From contig CAPBNZ010000048.1 of assembly GCA_948585895.1 (NCBI GenBank), positions 2,240-13,980 on the forward strand: 11,741 nucleotides of DNA, written 5' to 3'. Each line of letters starts with the position of its first letter. Position 1 is the stretch's first letter. Both the position numbers and the translations under genes were made by a program. Shown here piece after piece: positions 1-6,443 of this stretch. The notes below the pieces were generated by a model, which worked only from the letters and a program-made list of their open reading frames with translations, was not told the origin of the DNA and made no database searches. This DNA is from an uncultured Clostridia bacterium. GTDB taxonomy: Bacteria; Bacillota; Clostridia; TANB77; CAG-508.

Positions 1-1
1 A

Positions 2-1468
2 GGACTATTGTTGACAGACCCCAGATTTATTATAAAATTTTATTATTTGCATCAAGATTGTTATTTTGAAGACCAAGAAATGTTAAATATTTATAAAAGT
101 GTATTGTTTACAGAAGGAGGAGCATACACTTCTGAGTTAGCCAAAAAGGATTTTAATTTTTCGAGAGATTCAGAAGCAGTATATGAATTAAAAAATACCT
201 TAAAAAGAGAAGTAAAAGACAAACATTATAATATGGAAAAAATATACGAAGACCTAAAAAAATTATTTGTACTAAGAAAAAATTATTTAGCAATTCCTAT
301 TAGAAGTATTCAAGAAAAAGTAATTGAGATAAAAGAATATAAGCTATATGATAAGATGTCAGTAGAAGAAGTAGAAAGTGCAGTTGTGCAAGTAAATGAT
401 ACAGAAAAGTTTAAAAGAGCGATATTAAATAAAGGATTAACCAACTTTTTACAATTAGGAGACAATAATTTAACCAATGGTTTACCATTACCATTTCCTA
501 TTTTAACACAAGTATTCAAAGGAATTAGAAAGGGTGAAACGATGGCATTTGCGATGCCATCTAATAGTGGAAAAAGTAGATTTACAATTGACATTGCAGC
601 ACATACTGCATTAGTACATCACAAAAAAGTATTGATTATATCTAATGAAATGTCAGAGGACAAAATGAGGTTGTGTTTAATTACCACAATTCTGAATAAT
701 AAGCAAATACAGAAATTATATGGGAAAGAGATTTCAAAAACAGAGGGAGAATTACTAGAATTTAAATTTAGACCAGATGCAGAAGCAAAAGTAAAAACAG
801 ATAAAGATGGGTTTGTTGTAAAAGAAGAAAAAGAAACGCAAAGGGAATTCGTAAAGAGATTAGTAGATATTTCACAAGAATTTAGGGATGTTATGATGGT
901 TACTAATTGGGCTAATGAACAAATCAATAACTCAATGTATTTTATTAACATTACAGATCATACAAATGATGAATTAAAAAAGGTAATTATTAACTATTAC
1001 TACAAAGAAAAGATAGAATATATTTTTTATGATACCCTAAAAACAGATACAGCCAATATAGGAATAGGAGAAGAATTAAAGAAAACAGCAACCATACTTT
1101 CGAATATAGCACAAAATTTTGGAATTTATATTTGTTCTACTTTGCAACTAACAGAAAGTGATACTTTACCAGTAAATCTTACCGTAAATGATTTGGCAGT
1201 TAGTAGAACGGTTAAAGAAGTATTAGATACTTTGGGACTAATTAAGCAGATTAATCGTGATACACTAGAAAACTATGAGTATTCTTTCCATGAAGTTGAT
1301 ACTCAATTCTATGATTTACAGAAGTTTGAAGACCCAGATGTTAGGTATTATGCTTGTGTAGTAGATAAAAATAGAGCTGGTGCAAAACCTACTTTGGTTT
1401 TTCGATTAAATTTAGCATATAATGTTTGGGAGGAACTTGGCTATTTAAGATTAAAACAAAGGAAATGA
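2..1468 (+). CDS. DnaB-like RecA-fold replicative helicase/ATPase, 5' end cut off by window
   Basis: A likely cytosolic ATPase of the DnaB/RecA-fold helicase group. The frame is open to the left edge, so the true start lies outside; the TTG codons at 8 and 11 have no ribosome site. Counting from the TTG at 8, residues 1-150 are a helical N-terminal region. A Walker A motif PSNSGKS lies at 184-190, then ISNEMS, and a Walker B-like YIFYD ending at D342. STLQLTES resembles the DnaB sensor segment, and VVDKNRAG near the C-terminus resembles the KNRxG region that carries the DnaB arginine finger. The A-to-B spacing (about 150 residues) seems longer than in classical DnaB, with a charged insert around 240-290. 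It could be a plasmid, phage or integrative-element helicase rather than the chromosomal DnaB; the family is fairly sure, the role is not. Stop is TGA, six bases before the next start. Confidence 0.72.
   Translation, partial: GLLLTDPRFIIKFYYLHQDCYFEDQEMLNIYKSVLFTEGGAYTSELAKKDFNFSRDSEAVYELKNTLKREVKDKHYNMEKIYEDLKKLFVLRKNYLAIPIRSIQEKVIEIKEYKLYDKMSVEEVESAVVQVNDTEKFKRAILNKGLTNFLQLGDNNLTNGLPLPFPILTQVFKGIRKGETMAFAMPSNSGKSRFTIDIAAHTALVHHKKVLIISNEMSEDKMRLCLITTILNNKQIQKLYGKEISKTEGELLEFKFRPDAEAKVKTDKDGFVVKEEKETQREFVKRLVDISQEFRDVMMVTNWANEQINNSMYFINITDHTNDELKKVIINYYYKEKIEYIFYDTLKTDTANIGIGEELKKTATILSNIAQNFGIYICSTLQLTESDTLPVNLTVNDLAVSRTVKEVLDTLGLIKQINRDTLENYEYSFHEVDTQFYDLQKFEDPDVRYYACVVDKNRAGAKPTLVFRLNLAYNVWEELGYLRLKQRK
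1458..1464 (+). promoter_or_regulatory. Ribosome binding site fixing the start of the RCC1-repeat gene
   Basis: AAAGGAA lies inside the last codons of the helicase gene, nine bases before ATG 1474. This favours 1474 over ATG 1465, which abuts the site, and over the in-frame TTG at 1426. The second gene is probably translated from the same mRNA as the helicase, with coupling. Confidence 0.6.
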
Positions 1469-1473
1469 TATAT

Positions 1474-3135
1474 ATGGAAAAAGAAAACAAGATAATTAAA
1501 TTAAAATTTAATACAATAGTAATTTTAATATTAACGATTGTGTTATTCATAATAGGAATCATCATATTTATTTTAACTTCAAAACAAAAGGGATTAATCA
1601 GTCAAAAAATTACTGAAGATAATTCAAATAACATCCATATTAAAAAAGTTGTTACTGGAGATTCTCATACAATAGTAGAGGATTTAAATGGTGAGATTTG
1701 GGTTTGTGGGGATAACGAAAGTGGTGAATTGGGTATTGGAAACACAAATTCACAAAAATATTTAATTAAAATTGGACAAACAGATACAGGAAAGAAAATA
1801 GTATTTCCTAATAAAATAGTGGCAGGGAGTAGTATTACGATAATAGAAGATAAAGATGGCGAAGTTTGGGTATGTGGAAGCAATATTTATGGGCAATTAG
1901 GTTTAGGAAACGCAAAGAAGAATATAACGACATTAACTAAATTAGAGGAAACAGGAACAGGGAAGAAAATAAGTTATCCTAATAAAATAGATTGTGGAAG
2001 TGGATTTATTCTATTAGAAGATAAAGAAGGAATGATATGGACTTGTGGTTTAAATCAAAATGGAGAATTAGGAGTAGGAGATAAAGAAAATAGAAGTGTA
2101 CTTACCCAAATAGTTAATACACGAACTGGAAAAGAAATTATTAAACCAAATAAAATTGAGCTAGGAAGTTCTTTTATAATAATAGAAGATAGAGATGGTA
2201 TAGTTTGGGGATGTGGAAACAATTCCTATAATCAACTATTTGTAGAACAAAAATCTGACTATGACAGACTATTTGAAATAGAAATGGTAGGGCAACATCC
2301 CAATAAGATTGCTACAGGTGCACAACATGTTATCATAGAGAAAACAGATGGAATGTTAATAGGTGCAGGAAGAAATTTATATGGAGAGTTAACAGGAAAT
2401 GAAAAGGATACGATAAAATATGATATGGAATATGGAAATGGAAAAAAAGTAGTCAATCCTAAAGAGATAATATGTAAGGATTATACAACTATCATAAAAG
2501 ATGATGACAAGCAAATTTGGGTTTGTGGTTATAATTATGGGCAATTTGGAGATGGCGGTAAGAATGAAACGATAAATGAATTAACATTATTAAATGATAT
2601 AAGTAATAAAACATTTGAAAAAATTAATAATATTTCATTGGGAGATAGTTATTTAATTATAGAAGATGATAAAAGTAACTTTTGGTGTGCTGGAAAAAAT
2701 GATTATGGACAACTAGCACTTGGAATGATGGATGAAGAAGATATTGACTCCTTTGTTCTATTTGGTAAAGATAAAAAAAGATTCTATACCAATGATAATA
2801 AAAATGCTCAAATGGAATATAAAATTGTTAAAGAAATTCCTGGAATGGATGTATATGAAAAACAACGTGGTTATAAAGTTATAGAAAAGAATGGTTTTTT
2901 TTATATTGTTGTTTCTATGGGTGAAAAACCGACAGGAGGCTATTTAATAGAAGCAGATAAAGTTTATATAGATGGAGATGATATTCATATTGATATAAAA
3001 GAAGAAGTTAGCCTTGGAACTGTAACACAAGCATTTACTTATCCATGTGAAATCATACAATTAAATAAGAAGCCAAATCATATTATCATAGAAAATCAGG
3101 ATACAGGAAGTGAGTTTGAGAAAATAAATGATTAA
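1474..3135 (+). CDS. Membrane-anchored RCC1-repeat (beta-propeller) protein with C-terminal PrcB-like domain
   Basis: 553 residues from ATG 1474. Residues about 12-34 form one hydrophobic segment after a Lys-rich N-terminus, so the rest is probably outside the membrane. About seven RCC1-type repeats follow (residues about 57-430), each of the form G-S-x-x-I-I-E-D-x-x-G-x-h-W-x-C-G-x-N-x-x-G-Q-L-G; the W-x-C-G core appears as WVCG, WVCG, WTCG, WGCG, IGAG, WVCG and WCAG. Repeats 4 and 5 are the most degenerate. Seven such repeats would close a seven-bladed propeller. Residues about 471-545 contain GEKPTGGY and a TYPCEII strand, matching the PrcB_C family (C-terminal domain of protease-complex subunit PrcB). 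The ligand and role are unknown; a surface interaction or protease-partner scaffold is inference. The stop lies 13 bases before a terminator. Confidence 0.78.
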   Translation: MEKENKIIKLKFNTIVILILTIVLFIIGIIIFILTSKQKGLISQKITEDNSNNIHIKKVVTGDSHTIVEDLNGEIWVCGDNESGELGIGNTNSQKYLIKIGQTDTGKKIVFPNKIVAGSSITIIEDKDGEVWVCGSNIYGQLGLGNAKKNITTLTKLEETGTGKKISYPNKIDCGSGFILLEDKEGMIWTCGLNQNGELGVGDKENRSVLTQIVNTRTGKEIIKPNKIELGSSFIIIEDRDGIVWGCGNNSYNQLFVEQKSDYDRLFEIEMVGQHPNKIATGAQHVIIEKTDGMLIGAGRNLYGELTGNEKDTIKYDMEYGNGKKVVNPKEIICKDYTTIIKDDDKQIWVCGYNYGQFGDGGKNETINELTLLNDISNKTFEKINNISLGDSYLIIEDDKSNFWCAGKNDYGQLALGMMDEEDIDSFVLFGKDKKRFYTNDNKNAQMEYKIVKEIPGMDVYEKQRGYKVIEKNGFFYIVVSMGEKPTGGYLIEADKVYIDGDDIHIDIKEEVSLGTVTQAFTYPCEIIQLNKKPNHIIIENQDTGSEFEKIND

Positions 3136-3147
3136 AGTTTAGTTGTC

Positions 3148-3184
3148 AAAAACGTGAGTCAAAAAAATTTGATTTACGTTTTTT
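3148..3184 (+). terminator. Intrinsic terminator after the RCC1-repeat gene
   Basis: Arms AAAAACGTGAGTCAAA (3148-3163) and TTTGATTTACGTTTTT (3168-3183) pair over 16 positions, two of them G-U, around a four-base A loop. The U-rich right arm acts as the tail. The A/T symmetry means it could also stop transcription from the other side, but no gene on the minus strand needs it. Confidence 0.7.
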
Positions 3185-3287
3185 AATTAAGTAAATATAT
3201 CTAAATAAAATGTAACTTTTTTGTGAAAAGATGGAATATATAAGTGAAAAATGTTAATATAAAGAAAAAGAAAGTAAAGGAAGAACA

Positions 3288-4073
3288 ATGAAAAGAGATA
3301 AAAGAAAGAACAAAAGAAGGGAAATTTTTTTGATATGTTTAACAATAGGAATGATACTATTAATAATTTTTATCATCACAAAAGGCTTGACAAATAAGAA
3401 GGAAAAACAAAAGGAAAAGCAAGAAGAAACCATAACAACTTTTTCAACCATTCATACAAATACTCTTACAGTAGAAAGAAAAAAGCCAGAAATAGATAGC
3501 AAAATAACAGATTGGAATTTGATATTAATAAATAAAGAGAATAAAATACCAGAAGATTATCAAGTTAAATTACAAGAGATAGAAGGAAATCATAAAGTAG
3601 ATATTAGAATTGTGGAAGCACTTTCACAGATGCTTATCGATGCCAGAAAAGAAGGATTAAAGCCTTTTGTTTGTTCAAGCTATAGAACAAGTGACATGCA
3701 AACGCTACTTTTTAATAAAAAAGTAAATCAGTATAAAAGATTAGGATATGCAAATCAAGAAGCGGAAGAGAAGGCATCTTATTGGGTAACCTTTCCAAAA
3801 ACAAGTGAACATGAAATTGGATTATCTGTAGATATTGTTTCCAAGGATTATCAAATATTAGATGAAAAACAAGAAAATACAGCTGTACAAAAGTGGTTAA
3901 TAGAAAATTGTGATAAATATGGTTTTGTATTAAGATATCCAACTTATAAAAAGGAAATTACTAAAATTAATTATGAACCTTGGCATTATCGTTATGTTGG
4001 TATAGAGAATGCGAAATTTATGAAAGAAAGAAATTATTGTTTAGAGGAATATATAACATATTTAAAAAGTTAG
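3288..4073 (+). CDS. VanY-type zinc D,D-carboxypeptidase, membrane anchored
   Basis: 261 residues; peptidase family M15B (LAS fold). It should remove the terminal D-Ala from peptidoglycan stem peptides outside the cell. A basic N-terminus is followed by one membrane segment (about 13-31), then a Lys/Glu-rich linker and the catalytic domain (about 75-255). Visible motifs: SSYRTSDMQ (substrate-binding Arg region); SEHEIGLSVD with zinc ligands H175 and D182; and EPWHYRYVG with catalytic E230 and zinc ligand H233. All key residues are present. Start ATG 3288 has AAAGGAAG about seven bases upstream. It stands alone between a terminator and the next promoter. No vanR/S/H/A-type resistance genes are present, so a housekeeping wall-remodelling role is more likely than glycopeptide resistance; this is inference. 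No convincing promoter was seen; a weak TGGAAT/TAATAT pair at 3232-3260 is possible. Confidence 0.88.
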   Translation: MKRDKRKNKRREIFLICLTIGMILLIIFIITKGLTNKKEKQKEKQEETITTFSTIHTNTLTVERKKPEIDSKITDWNLILINKENKIPEDYQVKLQEIEGNHKVDIRIVEALSQMLIDARKEGLKPFVCSSYRTSDMQTLLFNKKVNQYKRLGYANQEAEEKASYWVTFPKTSEHEIGLSVDIVSKDYQILDEKQENTAVQKWLIENCDKYGFVLRYPTYKKEITKINYEPWHYRYVGIENAKFMKERNYCLEEYITYLKS

Positions 4074-4146
4074 AAATTTTGCTTTGTTTTTTCACTTACA
4101 GCCCTGTCTAAATGTTCCTTTAGTATGAAAGAAAGAAGATAAAATA

Positions 4147-4175
4147 TTGACAAGATTCTTTATCTATGATACAAT
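4147..4175 (+). promoter_or_regulatory. Sigma-A-type promoter for the MATE-kinase gene
   Basis: A perfect -35 TTGACA (4147-4152), a 17-base spacer and -10 TACAAT (4170-4175). Transcription would start near 4182, giving a leader of roughly 85 bases that contains the hairpin at 4201-4221. Confidence 0.75.
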
Positions 4176-4200
4176 AAATAACACTGAAAAAAGGAAAAAG

Positions 4201-4231
4201 CAACACAAAACGTTTGTGTTGTCTTTATTTT
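4201..4231 (+). terminator. Leader hairpin with U-rich tail, possible attenuator
   Basis: CAACACAAA (4201-4209) pairs perfectly with TTTGTGTTG (4213-4221) around a three-base loop, followed by TCTTTATTTT; an A-rich run lies just upstream of the stem. It looks like an intrinsic terminator but sits downstream of the promoter at 4147 and upstream of the coding start. It is therefore either an attenuator of the transporter gene or the late terminator of the VanY gene. Confidence 0.55.
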
Positions 4232-4251
4232 CGGAATTTTCATAAATGAAC

Positions 4252-4260
4252 AAAGGGAGG
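4252..4260 (+). promoter_or_regulatory. Strong ribosome binding site fixing the MATE-kinase start
   Basis: AAAGGGAGG ends eight bases before ATG 4269 but only two bases before ATG 4263. The spacing selects 4269 (protein beginning MEKEENILG) as the start. Confidence 0.65.
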
Positions 4261-4268
4261 AAATGAAA

Positions 4269-6287
4269 ATGGAAAAAGAAGAAAACATACTAGGAACTGA
4301 AAAAATAGGAAAATTAATTAGAAAATTTTCAATTCCTTGTATTATATCCTTACTAGTAAATTCCTTGTATAACATAGTAGACCAAATTTTTATAGGGCAA
4401 GGAGTAGGCTATTTAGGAAATGGAGCAACTAATGTAGTATTTCCCCTAACTATGATTTGTTTGGCATTTGCATTAATGTTAGGGGATGGAGCATCTAGTT
4501 ACTTAAGCTTAAAATTAGGAGAAAAGAAAAAAGAAGAAGCAGCAAAGGGAGTAGGAAATGGAATTGTTTTATCTATTATAGTAGCCATACTTTTATGTGC
4601 AATAACTTTAGTTTTTCTACCACAACTTTTAAATTTATTTGGTTGTACAGATAATTTAAGAAATTATGCAATACAATATGGAAAGATTATTGCAGTTGGT
4701 TTACCATTTATGATGATAGGAACCACATTAAATTCTATTATTAGAGCAGATGGTAGTCCTAAGTATGCCATGACAACTATGGTATTGGGGGCAGTGTTAA
4801 ATACCATTTTAGATCCTATTTTCATTTTTATATTTAAAATGGGAGTAGAAGGTGCAGCTATTGCAACAGTATTTAGTCAATTTGTTACATTTATTTTGAA
4901 TATTTGGTATAGTAAGAAATTTAAATCAATTACTTTAAATAAGCAAACCCTTCAATTAAAATTGAGTACAGCTAAAAAAGTATCAGCTCTAGGAATTAGT
5001 AGTTTTATTACACAAATGAGTTTTGTTGTCGTTATGGCATTTGAAAATAATTTATTGGCAAAATATGGAGCAGAATCAAAATTTGGTTCAGAAATTCCAA
5101 TTACTGTTTTAGGAATTGTTATGAAAATTAGCCAAATTTTAAATAGTATTATTATTGGGATTGCAGCAGGTTCCCAACCAATTTTTGGCTATAATTATGG
5201 AGCAAGAAGATTTGATAGAGTAAAACAAGCACTAAAGATTGTATTAGGAATTAGTGTTATCATTAGTTCAGTTGCTTTAATCTTATTCCAGACCATACCA
5301 GACAAATTAATTTCTATTTTTGGTAGTGGTGATGAAAATTATATGGAATTTGCTTGTTTAGCTTTTAGAACGTATCTTTTATTGTGCATTTGCAATGGTA
5401 TACAAATCCCATCTGGTATCTTTTTTCAAGCTATTGGAAAAAGTATCAAAAGTGCAGTGTTATCCTTATCAAGACAGATTTTGTTTTTAATTCCAGCACT
5501 TGTCCTATTAGGTAGTATGTTTGGTATTATAGGAGTTTTATATGCAGGACCAGTAGCTGATGGATTAGCATTTGGTGTGGCAGTTATTTTATTACTATTA
5601 GAACTAAAACATTTGAAACAAAAAAAGGATAAGAGCGAAGCTTTGATAGATGACACAAGTACCAATAAACAAATAGATAAACAAGTTATTATTACAGTAG
5701 CAAGAGAATATGGGTCAGGAGGAAGATATATTGGAAGATTAATTGCTGATAAATTAGGAATTAAATTTTATGATAAAGATTTTATTCAAAAAGTAGCAGA
5801 AGAAACAGGATTATCAGAAGACTATATTGAAAACCATGAACAAAAAAGAGATAGTTTAGCCAATTTAAATAACGGTTATTATTTTGGATTAGATAATGCC
5901 GATGAATTGTTTATTCAAGAAGCAAATCTAATTAAAAAAATAGCAGACAAGGAATCTTGTGTTATTATTGGTAGATGTGCAGATTTTATTTTACAAGATA
6001 AGGAAAATGTATTAAAAATTTTTGTTTATAGTGATATCAATCATAAAATAAAAAGAGCAACAGAAATTTATGATTTGGATGAAACTAAGGCAAAAAAGGA
6101 AATTAAAAGAATTGATAAACTAAGAGCAAATCATTATAAATATTATACAGAAAAGCAATGGGGAAATCATACTAATTATGATATATGTATTAATAGTGAT
6201 ACCTTAGGAGTAGAAGAGTCAGCTGATTTAATTTGTAATATGATAAAAGAAAAATATTGTAATCAAATTGTAACAAAAATGAAATAA
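4269..6287 (+). CDS. MATE-family efflux transporter fused to a cytidylate-kinase-like domain
   Basis: 672 residues. Residues about 1-450 are a MATE (multidrug and toxic compound extrusion) transporter: about twelve hydrophobic segments in two halves, opening with ILGTEKIGKLIRKFSIPCII and including VDQIFIGQGVGYLG and QPIFGYNYGARRFDRVKQAL. MATE proteins export cationic compounds using Na+ or H+ gradients. A Lys-rich linker (about 451-472) leads to a cytosolic domain at about 473-666 of the cytidylate-kinase-like family. Its nucleotide-binding start is REYGSGGRYIG (479-489), followed by FYDKDFI, IIGRCADFIL and a Leu/Arg/Lys-rich end with DYDICINSD-like sequence (NYDICINSD). The family replaces the classical GKS/T loop by GSGGR, so the phosphate acceptor is uncertain. 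The fusion is continuous, without stop or restart. It has its own promoter and leader hairpin and is followed by a terminator. Substrates of both halves are unknown. Confidence 0.87.
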   Translation: MEKEENILGTEKIGKLIRKFSIPCIISLLVNSLYNIVDQIFIGQGVGYLGNGATNVVFPLTMICLAFALMLGDGASSYLSLKLGEKKKEEAAKGVGNGIVLSIIVAILLCAITLVFLPQLLNLFGCTDNLRNYAIQYGKIIAVGLPFMMIGTTLNSIIRADGSPKYAMTTMVLGAVLNTILDPIFIFIFKMGVEGAAIATVFSQFVTFILNIWYSKKFKSITLNKQTLQLKLSTAKKVSALGISSFITQMSFVVVMAFENNLLAKYGAESKFGSEIPITVLGIVMKISQILNSIIIGIAAGSQPIFGYNYGARRFDRVKQALKIVLGISVIISSVALILFQTIPDKLISIFGSGDENYMEFACLAFRTYLLLCICNGIQIPSGIFFQAIGKSIKSAVLSLSRQILFLIPALVLLGSMFGIIGVLYAGPVADGLAFGVAVILLLLELKHLKQKKDKSEALIDDTSTNKQIDKQVIITVAREYGSGGRYIGRLIADKLGIKFYDKDFIQKVAEETGLSEDYIENHEQKRDSLANLNNGYYFGLDNADELFIQEANLIKKIADKESCVIIGRCADFILQDKENVLKIFVYSDINHKIKRATEIYDLDETKAKKEIKRIDKLRANHYKYYTEKQWGNHTNYDICINSDTLGVEESADLICNMIKEKYCNQIVTKMK

Positions 6288-6303
6288 AAAATGTTTCCAT
6301 TGG

Positions 6304-6340
6304 AGGAGTAAGTTTCTAAAAACTTTACTCCTATTTTGTT
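6304..6340 (+). terminator. Intrinsic terminator after the MATE-kinase gene
   Basis: GGAGTAAGTTT (6305-6315) pairs with AAACTTTACTCC (6320-6331) with one bulged A, followed by ATTTTGTT. The tail is short and overlaps the palindrome that starts at 6333, so the two may work as tandem stops. Confidence 0.6.
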
Positions 6341-6356
6341 GCAATTGCAACAAAAT
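6333..6356. promoter_or_regulatory. Perfect 24-bp palindrome at the nrdD promoter, candidate operator
   Basis: ATTTTGTTGCAA is followed directly by its exact reverse complement TTGCAACAAAAT. It ends 16 bases before the -10 at 6373, so it covers the -35 position. The inner 18 bases begin TTGTT and end AACAA, as in the Rex redox-repressor consensus TTGTTAA-N4-TTAACAA, but the next two bases on each side differ (GC). As RNA it would give a ten-base stem with an AATT loop and a U-rich tail, so a second terminator for the upstream gene is the alternative. Confidence 0.5.
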
Positions 6357-6369
6357 CTTTTATTTTTTG

Positions 6370-6378
6370 TGATATAAT
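6370..6378 (+). promoter_or_regulatory. Extended -10 promoter element of nrdDG
   Basis: TGATATAAT combines a perfect -10 TATAAT (6373-6378) with a TGN extension. No good -35 is visible; that position falls in the palindrome, which fits an activated or repressed promoter. Transcription would begin near 6385, about 60 bases before nrdD. Confidence 0.55.
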
Positions 6379-6443
6379 CATCGTGCAAAGAAAAAATAGA
6401 TTAAAGTTAAAAAGTCTATTTAACACAAGGGGGAAAAATAGAA

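Noticed and set aside
8..10. TTG at 8 as the start of the helicase gene
   Set aside because: The frame is open upstream to the window edge and there is no ribosome binding site; the gene is most likely cut.
310..951. Antisense open frames across the helicase gene, and similar ones under other genes
   Set aside because: Short, with low-complexity translations, no ribosome sites, and opposite to conserved coding sequence.
1426..1476. TTG 1426 or ATG 1465 as the start of the RCC1-repeat gene
   Set aside because: TTG 1426 has no ribosome site and lies deep in the helicase gene; ATG 1465 directly abuts AAAGGAA. ATG 1474 has proper spacing.
4246..4266. Six-codon leader peptide overlapping the MATE start
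   Set aside because: It runs through the ribosome binding site of the main gene and has no site of its own.
6395..6420. AATAGA/TCTATT hairpin in the nrdD leader
   Set aside because: Six-base A/T-rich arms with a 14-base loop are expected by chance here.
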